Below, piece after piece: positions 50,837-58,997 of a stretch of 64,000 bases of DNA. Where the stretch lies: NCBI GenBank assembly GCA_052246725.1, contig JBQQCL010000014.1. One strand, given 5' to 3'. The notes under the pieces were generated by a model, which was not told the DNA's origin, did no database searches, and saw only the letters and a program-made list of their open reading frames with translations. A program made the position numbers and the translations under genes. The first letter of the stretch is position 1, and every line of letters starts with the position of its first letter. Source of the stretch: Pseudalkalibacillus sp052246725 (GTDB taxonomy: Bacteria; Bacillota; Bacilli; Bacillales; Fictibacillaceae).

Positions 50837-51502
50837 TTGGAGAAGAGCTCGTTTGGGCATTCAACCAGGTGGAAAAGCTACACCTTGTGGATTGTTATAC
50901 TATTATTAGCGTTATTTTCTGTACTGGGTTTTCTGCATGATACGTTAACACGCTTCGACACTACTGTCATGCAGCACGTCTGGGGGATACGCTCAGAATG
51001 GTTGACCGATTTCCTCATTTTTATCACATATGTTGGATCTGCCTATGTATCGATTCCGATTCTGATTCTCCTCGGTGTCTATTTTCTTGTGAATAAACGA
51101 ATCAAGCTTGCGTTGGTACTTATTTTCAACCTGATAGGGGTCCGGTTGGCGAACGGTCTTCTGAAAAATGGATTTGATCGGACGCGACCTGATGATAACC
51201 CGCTTCTCGATGTCGGCGGACTTAGTTTTCCAAGCGGTCATGCAATGAATTCTGCAGCATTCATAGGGTTCCTCGGTTATCTTATCTGGACGTATCTCAG
51301 TAAAAAGGGAAAACAGGCAGGATACGTTCTGGTTGCTGCATGGGCGCTTGTATTTCTGATCGGTTTCAGCCGCGTTTATTTAGGTGTTCACTTTCCAAGT
51401 GATGTAATTGCAGGCTTTTCTGCTGGAGGAATTTGGCTTATCCTTACCTTAGTGTTGTTAAGAGTTTTGATGCCTGAGCGGGGGATCAATAAGGTTGAAT
51501 AG
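50837..51502 (+). CDS. PAP2-family membrane phosphatase
   Basis: The 221-residue protein starts with TTG at 50837, ten bases after GAGGAGGG. Six hydrophobic segments frame the motifs KNGFDRTRP (about 110), PSGHAMN (about 130) and SRVYLGVHFPSDV (about 175). It is probably a lipid-phosphate phosphatase of the undecaprenyl or phosphatidylglycerol-phosphate type. It is followed eleven bases later by an HD-domain gene, so the two form an operon. Confidence 0.82.
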   Translation: MEKSSFGHSTRWKSYTLWIVILLLALFSVLGFLHDTLTRFDTTVMQHVWGIRSEWLTDFLIFITYVGSAYVSIPILILLGVYFLVNKRIKLALVLIFNLIGVRLANGLLKNGFDRTRPDDNPLLDVGGLSFPSGHAMNSAAFIGFLGYLIWTYLSKKGKQAGYVLVAAWALVFLIGFSRVYLGVHFPSDVIAGFSAGGIWLILTLVLLRVLMPERGINKVE

Positions 51503-51513
51503 GGGGGATGTAA

Positions 51514-52065
51514 GTGAACAGGATCAAGGAGGCAGAGCAGCTTGCTGTTCAAGCGCATGAAGGGCAACTACGCAAATTATCAGGAGAGCCGTACGTCGTC
51601 CATCCGATAGCTGTCGGGAATATATTAAAAGAAGCAGGCTTTTCCGAAGACGTGATCATTGCCGGCTATCTTCACGATACTGTTGAAGACACAGAATTGG
51701 AATTCGATGATATTGAAAAAGCATTCGGTCATCGTGTTACAAAACTGGTGAAAGCAAATACAGAAGACAAAACGAAAACATGGCCAGAGAGGAAACAGCA
51801 TACAGTCGAGTTTATACGAACCGCACCTTTAGAAGTAAAGGCGCTGATTGTTGCAGATAAACTTGATAATTTTAAAAGCTTGATCGAGTCCTTTAATCAA
51901 GATGGCGAAGCGATATGGGAAAAGTTCAAAGGCGATAAAGAAAAGCAAAGCTGGTATTACCGAAGTGTCGCCGCATGCGCATTGGAAGGTCTCACACCAG
52001 ATGAAATCCCTCAATTTTTCTACATATATAAAATGATGGTCGACCAGTTTTTCGATAACGTATAA
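51514..52065 (+). CDS. HD-domain phosphohydrolase (SpoT/MESH1-like)
   Basis: The 183-residue protein starts with GTG behind AGGGGGG. It has HEGQLRKLSGEPYVVHP, the metal HD pair in YLHDTVEDTE, and a late aspartate in ADKLDN, as in the hydrolase domain of RelA/SpoT. No synthetase or regulatory domain is present. It may hydrolyse ppGpp or another nucleotide. It shares a transcript with the PAP2 gene. Confidence 0.8.
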   Translation: MNRIKEAEQLAVQAHEGQLRKLSGEPYVVHPIAVGNILKEAGFSEDVIIAGYLHDTVEDTELEFDDIEKAFGHRVTKLVKANTEDKTKTWPERKQHTVEFIRTAPLEVKALIVADKLDNFKSLIESFNQDGEAIWEKFKGDKEKQSWYYRSVAACALEGLTPDEIPQFFYIYKMMVDQFFDNV

Positions 52066-52115
52066 AAATCAGGAAAAAAGTCTACCCTGATATAAACCTA
52101 TTTTCTCAAAAAAGC

Positions 52116-52144
52116 TTGACATTTTCTGAGAATCTGAATACAAT
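52116..52144 (+). promoter_or_regulatory. SigA promoter of leuS
   Basis: TTGACA at 52116-52121 and TACAAT at 52139-52144 are separated by 17 bp, a near-consensus vegetative promoter, directly before the T-box leader. Confidence 0.85.
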
Positions 52145-52154
52145 ACAAATTAAA

Positions 52155-52432
52155 TTCTTCACAAATTCAAAGGCAATGAAGAGGAATAGTAAAATAGTCC
52201 ACGGTCCAAGAGAGTTGGCGGCAGGTGAAAAGCCAACCCGAAAAGCTATTTGAACTCGCCTCCGAGCCATAAACGTGAACCCAAGTAGCGTTTATCGTCT
52301 CTCCGCGATAAGGAGCTAGAGTGAGTGCGAATTTGCACTAATGCGGGTGGTACCGCGGGAAGGTTATGTGTATCCAACCTCTCGTCCCTGATGTTGTATA
52401 AAATCAGTGGCGGGAGGTTTTATTATTTTCTG
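52155..52432 (+). ncRNA. T-box leader, leucine specific
   Basis: The T-box sequence TGCGGGTGGTACCGCGG lies at about 52342-52358 and an alternative terminator follows: AACCTCTCGTCCCTGAT pairs with ATCAGTGGCGGGAGGTT and a T run ends near 52430. Upstream, the stem I segment has GAA-CTC-GCC, with CTC (52255-52257) as the probable specifier codon for leucine. Uncharged tRNA-Leu would stabilise the antiterminator and allow leuS transcription. Specifier and downstream gene agree. Confidence 0.92.
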
Positions 52433-53003
52433 GTGATCGATAAGCATCGAATTTCTGCGTTAGCTTGTATCTACGATTCTCACTTAGCTACCACTAAGCT
52501 CCGAGTCTCGACCCTGCGCTGCCTTTAACTTCTCGCTTCTCACTCACCAGGTGTATTTGGGAGATAAGCTTCTGATCTCTGCGTTGTCTTGTTCCTTCGG
52601 TCCTCATTTAGCCCAAACTAAACTCCGGTCCTCGGAACTGCGACGTCTTGACCTCATCGCTTCTCTTTCCTAAAGGTTCTGGTGATCGATAAGCGTCGAA
52701 TTTCTGCGTTAGCTTGTGTCTACGATTCAGTGAGAGTACACTATGCACCGGTGTCTACAAGATTTTTCTAAGGAGATGGATTACTCGGTGCAACTCGTAG
52801 TACTTCATGAAGTATCGCTGTAGCTCCGAGTCTCGACCCTGCGCTGCTTTGAACTTCTCGCTTCTCACTCACCAGGTGTATTTGGGAGATAAGCTTCTGA
52901 TCTCTGCGTTGTCTTGTTCCTTCGGTCCTCATTTAGCTCAAACTAAACTCCGGTCCTCGGAACTGCGACGCCTTGACCTCATCGCTTCTCTTTTCTAAAG
53001 TGG
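52428..53003. repeat. Duplicated hairpin unit (R5) inside the leuS leader
   Basis: Unit 1 (52428-52676) and unit 2 (52677-53003) are direct repeats. Both begin TTCTGGTGATCGATAAGC and contain CTCCGAGTCTCGACCCTGC, AGATAAGCTTCTGATC and GGAACTGCGACG. Each unit is made of two related halves that can fold back (TTCCTTCGGTCC / GGACCGAGG-like arms). Unit 2 has an insertion of about 90 bp (52730-52822). No gene with a ribosome site is seen. Confidence 0.8.
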
Positions 53004-53055
53004 AGATTAGGCGAGGCGGATGATCCGAAAGTTGCACGATTAATCTTGTAGATTG

Positions 53056-53175
53056 AATTGCTCAAGATAACACAGAAATTGCTCAAGATGACGTAAGAAT
53101 TGCTCAAGATAACCCCGATTTTGCTCAAGATACCGCAATATTTGCTCAAGACAGCACAGAAATTGCGCAACAATG
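53056..53175. repeat. 21-bp-period array B (six TTGCTCAAGA cores)
   Basis: TTGCTCAAGA or a near copy begins at 53058, 53079, 53100, 53121, 53142 and 53163, always exactly 21 bp apart; the last is TTGCGCAACA. Spacers differ. Because 21 is a multiple of three, the minus strand stays open for seven-residue repeats (ILSNFCV-like), which I take as a by-product. Confidence 0.9.
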
Positions 53176-53264
53176 TGGAATTCGGGTGCTCAGCGCCCTT
53201 GATATACTTAGTACTACAGAGAAATCATACTTAAATCTTAAAAAATGGAATGGGAGTGGCAGTT

Positions 53265-55682
53265 ATGGCTTTTGACCATATGAGAATTGAACGTAAATGG
53301 CAATCCTACTGGGAAGAAAACAAAACGTTCAAGACTGAATTTGAACCTGGGAAGAAGAAGTTTTACGCGTTGGATATGTTTCCGTATCCGTCTGGTGCTG
53401 GCTTGCACGTCGGCCATCCGGAAGGGTACACAGCGACTGACATTGTTGCACGAATGAAGCGGATGCAAGGTTATAATGTCCTACATCCGATCGGGTGGGA
53501 TGCATTCGGTCTCCCAGCAGAGCAATATGCTTTGGATACAGGAAATGATCCTGCGGAGTTTACGGAACAGAACATTAACACGTTCCGCAGACAGATCAAG
53601 GAGCTTGGATTCTCATATGATTGGGATCGTGAAGTGAACACGACAGATCCGAACTACTATAAGTGGACGCAATGGATCTTCTTACAGCTTTATAAAAAAG
53701 GTCTTGCTTACGTGGATGAGGTACCAGTCAACTGGTGTCCAGCATTGGGGACGGTTCTTGCGAACGAGGAAGTCATCGATGGTAAGAGTGAGCGTGGCGG
53801 ACATCCGGTAATCCGTAAGCCGATGAAACAATGGATGTTGAAAATCACGGCATATGCTGATCGTTTATTGGAAGACCTTGAAGAGCTTGATTGGCCAGAA
53901 AGCTTGAAGGAAATGCAACGTAACTGGATCGGACGTTCAGAAGGTGCAGAAATTACGTTCGATTTCGATGGCCATGATAAATCGGTTACGGTCTTTACAA
54001 CTCGCCCTGATACATTGTTCGGTGCGACGTATATGGTGTTAGCGCCTGAACATTCCTATGTTGACGAAATTACAACGGCAGATCAAAAAGCCGCAGTTGA
54101 TACTTATAAAAAGGAAATCGAAACGAAGAGTGATTTGGAGCGTACTGAACTAGCCAAAGAGAAGACAGGTGTGTTCACAGGAGCATACGCGACCAACCCT
54201 GCAAACGGTGAAAAAATTCCTGTCTGGATTGCCGATTATGTACTAGCTAGCTACGGAACTGGCGCAATCATGGCTGTTCCTGCACATGACGATCGTGACT
54301 ATGAGTTCGCTACAAAATTTGAACTTCCGATCGTTGAAGTCGTCAAAGGCGGAGATGTATCGAAGGAAGCGTATACAGAAGATGGGGAGCTTGTAAACTC
54401 CGATTTTCTCAATGGTTTGAAAAAGGAAGAAGCGATTGCGAAAATGATCCAATGGCTTGAAGAAAACGGTAAAGGTGAAAAGAAAGTGACCTACCGTCTT
54501 CGCGATTGGTTGTTCAGCCGTCAGCGATATTGGGGGGAGCCGATCCCGATTATCCACTGGGAAGATGGCACGAGCAGTGCTGTTCCAGAAGAAGAGTTGC
54601 CATTGACGCTTCCGAAAACAGACAACATCAAGCCTTCAGGAACTGGCGAGTCACCGCTTGCGAATATCGAAGACTGGGTGAATGTCGTCGATCCTGAAAC
54701 CGGTAAAAAAGGACGCCGTGAAACGAATACGATGCCGCAATGGGCGGGAAGCTGCTGGTATTACCTTCGTTATATCGATCCAGATAATAACGAACAGCTT
54801 GCTTCAGAAGAAAAGTTGAAGCATTGGCTTCCGGTCGACCTTTATATCGGTGGAGCAGAGCATGCGGTACTTCACTTGTTGTATGCTCGTTTCTGGCATA
54901 AAGTCTTGTACGATTGCGGAGTGGTTCCAACAAAAGAGCCGTTCCAGCGTCTTTATAACCAGGGCATGATCCTTGGTGAAAACAACGAGAAGATGAGTAA
55001 GTCGAAGGGGAATGTTGTCAATCCGGACGAAGTCGTGAACACACATGGTGGAGACACGTTACGTCTTTACGAAATGTTCATGGGACCACTTGATGCGAGC
55101 ATTGCTTGGTCTGAAAATGGATTGGATGGCTCCCGACGCTTCTTGGATCGTGTATGGCGTCTATTTGTAGAAGAGGACGGTACGGTGTCTGGTAAAATTC
55201 AAGATGTAGAGCCGAACGAGCAGTTTGAGAGGGTTTATCATCAGACGGTGAAAAAAGTTTCTGACGACTTTGCGGAGTTACGCTTCAACGTTGGGATTTC
55301 CCAAATGATGGTCTTCATCAACGAAGCGTATAAGCAGGATGTTTTGCCGAAACCATTGATGGAAGGATTCATCCAGTTGTTGTCTCCAGTTGCTCCTCAT
55401 ATCGCAGAGGAAATTTGGGAGAAGCTCGGTCATACTGAAACGATCACGTATTCGAACTGGCCATCGTTCGACGAATCGAAGCTTACAGAGAATGAAGTGG
55501 AAATTGTCGTCCAAATCAACGGTAAAGTCAGAGCGAAATTGATGGTTCCAACAGACGCTGATAAAGGTCAATTAGAAGAGATTGCATTGGCGGACGATAA
55601 GGTAAAAGAAAACATCGACGGTAAAACGGTTCGCAAAGTCATTGCAGTACCTGGCAAGTTAGTCAACATCGTCGCAAATTAA
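53265..55682 (+). CDS. leuS: Leucyl-tRNA synthetase
   Basis: From the ATG at 53265 the enzyme has 805 residues. It has the HVGH form of the class I HIGH motif (after PYPSGAGL), the CP1 editing domain in the middle (TTRPDTLFGATYMVLAPEH), KMSKS about residue 580, and the C-terminal leucyl anticodon and tail domains. GGGAG eight bases upstream favours this start over the one five codons earlier. It is controlled by the leucine T-box over 820 bp upstream, an unusual distance. Confidence 0.95.
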   Translation: MAFDHMRIERKWQSYWEENKTFKTEFEPGKKKFYALDMFPYPSGAGLHVGHPEGYTATDIVARMKRMQGYNVLHPIGWDAFGLPAEQYALDTGNDPAEFTEQNINTFRRQIKELGFSYDWDREVNTTDPNYYKWTQWIFLQLYKKGLAYVDEVPVNWCPALGTVLANEEVIDGKSERGGHPVIRKPMKQWMLKITAYADRLLEDLEELDWPESLKEMQRNWIGRSEGAEITFDFDGHDKSVTVFTTRPDTLFGATYMVLAPEHSYVDEITTADQKAAVDTYKKEIETKSDLERTELAKEKTGVFTGAYATNPANGEKIPVWIADYVLASYGTGAIMAVPAHDDRDYEFATKFELPIVEVVKGGDVSKEAYTEDGELVNSDFLNGLKKEEAIAKMIQWLEENGKGEKKVTYRLRDWLFSRQRYWGEPIPIIHWEDGTSSAVPEEELPLTLPKTDNIKPSGTGESPLANIEDWVNVVDPETGKKGRRETNTMPQWAGSCWYYLRYIDPDNNEQLASEEKLKHWLPVDLYIGGAEHAVLHLLYARFWHKVLYDCGVVPTKEPFQRLYNQGMILGENNEKMSKSKGNVVNPDEVVNTHGGDTLRLYEMFMGPLDASIAWSENGLDGSRRFLDRVWRLFVEEDGTVSGKIQDVEPNEQFERVYHQTVKKVSDDFAELRFNVGISQMMVFINEAYKQDVLPKPLMEGFIQLLSPVAPHIAEEIWEKLGHTETITYSNWPSFDESKLTENEVEIVVQINGKVRAKLMVPTDADKGQLEEIALADDKVKENIDGKTVRKVIAVPGKLVNIVAN

Positions 55683-55689
55683 TATTTGT

Positions 55690-55726
55690 AGAGATTGATC
55701 TCGATTACGAGGTCAATCTTTTTTTG
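55690..55726 (+). terminator. Terminator of leuS
   Basis: AGATTGATCTCG and CGAGGTCAATCT form a stem with one G-U around a short loop, followed by seven T. Confidence 0.88.
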
Positions 55727-55729
55727 AAA

Positions 55730-55738
55730 TGCTATAAT
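55730..55738 (+). promoter_or_regulatory. Extended -10 promoter before the cobalamin riboswitch
   Basis: TGCTATAAT is a full extended -10 element immediately after the leuS terminator. A second TATAAT lies at 55753-55758. Confidence 0.55.
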
Positions 55739-55769
55739 GGGTAAGTGTAAGTATAATTTCATACCTTGC

Positions 55770-55975
55770 TTTATGGTGGACTGATGTTCAGGATCAGTTC
55801 TTAATAGGGAAGCCGGTGAGAGGCCGGCGCGGTCCCGCCACTGTAAGGTCGAGGTTCCAACAACATGCCACTGTTCCTCCAGGGAATGGGAAGGGTAGCT
55901 TTGGAACTGATGAAGCCGAGCCAGGAGACCTGCCATAAGGAAGAACACAGAAATTCCTACGGGAGATAGGAGGGT
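55770..55975 (+). ncRNA. Cobalamin (AdoCbl) riboswitch
   Basis: The conserved parts are present in order: GGGAAGCCGGTG, GGTCCCGCCACTGTAA and GAAGCCGAGCCAGGAGACCTGCC. These are the core and B12-box of the cobalamin riboswitch. Downstream, ATTCCT can pair with AGGAG of the ribosome site before the short frame at 55981. No recognisable B12 gene follows. Confidence 0.93.
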
Positions 55976-55980
55976 GTTAC

Positions 55981-56040
55981 GTGCAAGAACGACGATGGAA
56001 GTACCATGCTGTAGCTGGTTTTGATCCTCTTCGACTTTAA
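55981..56040 (+). CDS. Nineteen-codon frame behind the cobalamin riboswitch
   Basis: GTG at 55981 lies seven bases after AGGAGG and starts a frame of 19 codons (MQERRWKYHAV then AGFDPLRL) that ends in TAA just before a hairpin terminator. It may be the start of a deleted riboswitch-controlled gene or a regulatory leader peptide. I do not recognise the sequence. The good ribosome site is the main support. Confidence 0.4.
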   Translation: MQERRWKYHAVAGFDPLRL

Positions 56041-56041
56041 G

Positions 56042-56074
56042 CGGCATCTTCTTTGGTGGAAGGTGCTTTTATTA
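56042..56074 (+). terminator. Terminator between riboswitch frame and thioesterase gene
   Basis: GCATCTTC and GAAGGTGC pair (one G-U) around TTTGGTG and are followed by TTTTATTATT. It could end the riboswitch transcript or be part of its expression platform. Confidence 0.6.
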
Positions 56075-56095
56075 TTGTAAAATGGAGGGGTCAGA

Positions 56096-56569
56096 ATGGA
56101 AGAAGCATATCCAGTTGAACGTTCGAGAATTATTCAGACAAAATTGGTTTTACCCCCGGATACGAATCATCTACAGACGATATTCGGAGGAAAGGTTTTA
56201 TCTTACATTGATGAGATAGCAGCACTATCTGCGATGAAGCATTCAAACAGTGTCGTTGTAACAGCATCAATTGATTCGGTCGACTTTTTGTCATCTGCTA
56301 AAGTTGGGGATGCTCTCGGGCTTGAAGCTTTTGTGACGTCTACCGGCAGGACATCTATGGAAGTTTACGTGAAAGTGTTCTCATCCAATCTATTAACTGA
56401 CGAAAAGACGCTGACGACAGAATCTTTTCTGACAATGGTCGCAGTGGACTCAGCTGGGAAACCGATGCCAGTTCCGAAGGTCATTCCTGAAACACCAGAG
56501 GAAAGGCGACTTTATCAGACCGCACCCGCGCGAAAAGAAAATCGCAAAAGAAGAGCGATGATCCGTTGA
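56096..56569 (+). CDS. Acyl-CoA thioesterase, YkhA/YciA-type hotdog protein
   Basis: The 157-residue protein has TNHLQTIFGGKVLSYIDEIAALSAMKHS, the catalytic-aspartate region, and DSVDFLSSAKVGD, typical of hexameric acyl-CoA thioesterases. The last 25 residues are basic. It probably hydrolyses medium or long acyl-CoAs in the cytoplasm. GGAGGGG precedes the ATG. It is the first full gene after the cobalamin riboswitch, 146 bases downstream of the switch core. Confidence 0.82.
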   Translation: MEEAYPVERSRIIQTKLVLPPDTNHLQTIFGGKVLSYIDEIAALSAMKHSNSVVVTASIDSVDFLSSAKVGDALGLEAFVTSTGRTSMEVYVKVFSSNLLTDEKTLTTESFLTMVAVDSAGKPMPVPKVIPETPEERRLYQTAPARKENRKRRAMIR

Positions 56570-56576
56570 ATATTTT

Positions 56577-56606
56577 AGGCCAGCTGCTATTGTAGCTGGC
56601 TTTTAC
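56577..56606 (+). terminator. Terminator of the thioesterase gene
   Basis: GCCAGCT and AGCTGGC pair around an eight-base loop, followed by TTTTACTTTT. Confidence 0.85.
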
Positions 56607-56803
56607 TTTTGAAATTTTCGGTTTATCGACGAACTTCAAATTCCCGTCGATAAAGTTCCGTATTTTGTAATTAAACCTCGATCTTTACTTCCATCTTAAA
56701 ATCTGAAATCAATTCCTTTACTTTTGTTAGTGAAGTTCGTAAAATAAGTGGCGGAATGATCAAAATAAAGCATGATGATATAGATATTGAAAGGGTGTTG
56801 AGC

Positions 56804-57112
56804 ATGGAAAATGAACTAAATACGATTACGCCTGCAGAAGTTGAAAAGCTTTTGAAGGAAGGGAAGAAAATCTCCATCATAGATGTTCGTGAAGATGAAG
56901 AAGTGGTAGCAGGGAAGATTCCTGAAGCGAAGCATATCCGCTTGATGGAAATTCCCGACCGTTTAAAGGAAATTGAAAAAGATCAAGAACACATCATGGT
57001 TTGCCGTTCGGGTAGACGCAGTGAAAATGCAGGACTGTTCTTGCAAGAGCAAGGCTTTAAAGTAAAGAACATGGTAGGCGGCATGCTTGAGTGGGAAGGC
57101 GAAACAAAATAA
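56804..57112 (+). CDS. Rhodanese-like sulfurtransferase
   Basis: From the ATG at 56804 (AAAGGGTG upstream) the protein has 102 residues forming a single rhodanese domain: IIDVREDEEVVAGKIPEAKHI, then the active-site loop MVCRSGRRS with the persulfide cysteine. It can carry sulfane sulfur. The longer frame to 56756 has no ribosome site. It is followed by a degenerate rhodanese-like membrane protein. Confidence 0.85.
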   Translation: MENELNTITPAEVEKLLKEGKKISIIDVREDEEVVAGKIPEAKHIRLMEIPDRLKEIEKDQEHIMVCRSGRRSENAGLFLQEQGFKVKNMVGGMLEWEGETK

Positions 57113-57140
57113 TTTATCAAGAGAAAGGGGAAACGGAGAG

Positions 57141-57476
57141 ATGATTTGGGGAGTAACCCTGTTCGTGTTAGCTATATACATCTTCTTCTCCTATCTACTT
57201 CCTTTTATGAAACTGAAAACATTTCAACAAGAGGCTGTAGACCAGAATGACTTTTGCATGATCGATGTGCGTGATTATCAATCTTCTTATCGGAATCCCT
57301 TTCCGATCATGACAAAAAACATTCCGCTGTCCTACCTGTCCCGGACGACCAAAGAGGAAGAAATCTGCGATCGGGATATCGTCGTTATTGCAGAATCCAA
57401 GTATGTTGCAGCCATGGCGGCGCGGATTTTAAAGCGGAAAACAGATCGATTCATTTATTATGTAACGGTTTCCTGA
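57141..57476 (+). CDS. Membrane-anchored, cysteine-less rhodanese-like protein
   Basis: From the ATG at 57141 the protein has 111 residues. One N-terminal membrane segment (WGVTLFVLAIYIFFSYLLPF) is followed by a rhodanese-like core with FCMIDVRDYQ and, at the place of the active loop, VVIAESKYVAAMAARIL without cysteine. It may be a structural or sensing relative of sulfurtransferases. GGAGAG lies just before the ATG. It is 28 bases after the active rhodanese gene, so the two are probably co-transcribed. Confidence 0.75.
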   Translation: MIWGVTLFVLAIYIFFSYLLPFMKLKTFQQEAVDQNDFCMIDVRDYQSSYRNPFPIMTKNIPLSYLSRTTKEEEICDRDIVVIAESKYVAAMAARILKRKTDRFIYYVTVS

Positions 57477-57504
57477 CAAAAGTAGAAGTCTTTCGTCAAA
57501 GGAT

Positions 57505-57560
57505 TTCAGGCACCCTCGGGTGAATTTTACGTTGAACGTATAATTCAGGGGGGTGTTTTT
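57505..57560 (+). terminator. Hairpin before cse60
   Basis: CACCCTC and GGGGGTG enclose an inner stem TGAATT/AATTCA with ACG/CGT, followed by TTTTTTT. It may terminate the rhodanese transcript, but its 3' arm overlaps the G-rich ribosome site of the next gene. Confidence 0.65.
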
Positions 57561-57752
57561 TTGTTGCAGGTCAAACTCTTTGAAGCAGAACATGAGCAGG
57601 ATCTAGAAGACGAGATCAATGAATTTCTCACCCAGCTGCATGAATCAAAGTTCATTGATATTAAGTACGAAGTCTCGATGGCTGTTGATGAAGACACGGA
57701 AGACTTCGAATCTCTTTACAGTTTTTCAGCAATGATCCTTTATCGGGCATGA
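57561..57752 (+). CDS. cse60: Sporulation-specific protein Cse60-like
   Basis: The 63-residue protein (LQVKLFEAEHEQDLEDEINEF and SKFIDIKYEVSMAV, ending YSFSAMILYRA) matches the small Cse60 protein, made under SigE in B. subtilis; its function is unknown. The start is TTG at 57561 or 57564 behind a GGGGGG ribosome site. The preceding hairpin covers part of that site. Confidence 0.8.
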   Translation: MLQVKLFEAEHEQDLEDEINEFLTQLHESKFIDIKYEVSMAVDEDTEDFESLYSFSAMILYRA

Positions 57753-57803
57753 TGGATGGAATAATGATAGACTAATAGGAAAACGGTTTGGGTGTGTGAA
57801 GAC

Positions 57804-58295
57804 ATGATTCGCTTTTGTATATGTTTTCTGATAAAAGGATCTCAAGTTTTGATGCTCAATCGCAACAAAGCACCGAACAAAGGCTTGTGGAATGGGGTCG
57901 GTGGAAAGCTCGAGCTAGATGAAACCCCTGAACAAAGCGTCATCCGTGAGGTGTCAGAGGAAACAGGTTATCGTATCTCTTCGCCATATTATGGGGGAAT
58001 CGTCCGTTGGGAAGTTGACGATAAGGAAATCGGGGGAATGCATGTTTTTATCGTAAACATATCAGACGAGGTCACCTATCCGACTCCTGAAAAAATGGAT
58101 GAAGGGATCCTGGACTGGAAGGAATTGTCCTGGGTGCTTGATGAAGATAACCAGGGAGTCGTCAGCAACATCAGGCACTTTCTCCCCGATATGTTGCAAG
58201 GCAAAGAAGCTTCTGACTATCTGTGCATCTACCGGGATGGCAGACTGTCGCATGTAAAAGAAATGAGGCTGGGACAAATGAATTTTGTTCAATAG
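57804..58295 (+). CDS. Nudix hydrolase (8-oxo-dGTP diphosphatase-like)
   Basis: From the ATG at 57804 the protein has 163 residues. The Nudix box begins GGKLELDETPEQSVIREV and runs on SEETGY, with the REVSEE core for magnesium. It resembles MutT/YtkD-like enzymes that sanitise oxidised nucleotides. The ribosome site is weak (GGTGTGTGAAGAC). It appears to stand alone. Confidence 0.82.
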   Translation: MIRFCICFLIKGSQVLMLNRNKAPNKGLWNGVGGKLELDETPEQSVIREVSEETGYRISSPYYGGIVRWEVDDKEIGGMHVFIVNISDEVTYPTPEKMDEGILDWKELSWVLDEDNQGVVSNIRHFLPDMLQGKEASDYLCIYRDGRLSHVKEMRLGQMNFVQ

Positions 58296-58334
58296 AAAAC
58301 CGGGACAATTTGTCCAGATTTTCTTTAGTGATCA

Positions 58335-58480
58335 ATAAATGAAGGCACCGCTTCGTCAACAACCTTCGCTTTCCGCGGGCACGGCCTCAGCCTCCTCAGA
58401 AAGCACAAACCGCTTTCTTCCGGGTTCTTCGACTCGTGCTGTTCCCCCAGGAGTCTACGGATGTTGCCTACGCTTTTCGT
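58335..58480. repeat. R1-related GC-rich repeat fragment
   Basis: CGCTTTCCGCGGGCACGGCC and CCAGGAGTCTACGG belong to the same dispersed family as the central block of R1. It lies between the converging Nudix and acetyltransferase genes. Confidence 0.6.
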
Positions 58481-58495
58481 CTTTCATGTTATGGT

Positions 58496-58978
58496 TCATC
58501 TTTTCTGTTGGCAGTTATAGTTTTGTCCCCGACTCCTATATACCTCTTCAGCTTTTCTTCGGATACCCATCAAGCCATTATCATCGTTGTCCAAAACTTC
58601 GAAACCGAATTGTTTGTAAAGTCCATGAGCATCTTTCGTAACTAGCATCAATCTTCTTAACTTTTGTAAATCAGGATGAGTCATGATTTCAGACATCATC
58701 CATTTGGATAGACCCTGTCCTCGATGGCGTTCATCAACAAACACATCGGCCAAATAACCGAACGTCGCATAGTCCGTGATAACTCTAGCGAACCCGACCT
58801 GTTTCCCATTTTGGAACAGACCAAAACAAAGCGAGTTCTGGACGGATTTTTCAACCGTTTCAACATCAATCCCTTTTGCCCAATAAGATTCTTCGCTTAG
58901 ATAGTGATGGATGTAGTGAAGGTCCATTTCTTTTTGATCCATTGAAAGAAGGTATTCACCTTTGTAACTGTACCCCAT
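58496..58978 (-). CDS. GNAT-family N-acetyltransferase
   Basis: From the ATG at 58978 the protein has 160 residues. The acetyl-CoA loop is VDERHRGQGLSKWMM and the late LYKQFGFEVL is the usual C-terminal GNAT motif. The substrate is unknown. GAGGGAG lies about nine bases before this ATG; longer starts run into the end of the flavoprotein gene. It is twenty bases after that gene and likely co-transcribed. Confidence 0.8.
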   Translation of the reverse strand: MGYSYKGEYLLSMDQKEMDLHYIHHYLSEESYWAKGIDVETVEKSVQNSLCFGLFQNGKQVGFARVITDYATFGYLADVFVDERHRGQGLSKWMMSEIMTHPDLQKLRRLMLVTKDAHGLYKQFGFEVLDNDDNGLMGIRRKAEEVYRSRGQNYNCQQKR

Positions 58979-58997
58979 ATCCCAATCTCCCTCTAAG

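Noticed and set aside
52979..53173. Minus-strand frame with seven-residue repeats (ILSNFCV-like)
   Set aside because: It is the in-frame reading of the 21-bp DNA array; 21 is divisible by three, so the frame stays open automatically. No ribosome site was found.
55679..56047. Minus-strand frame of 122 codons
   Set aside because: It runs antisense through the cobalamin riboswitch and the leuS terminator, whose conserved RNA features explain the sequence.
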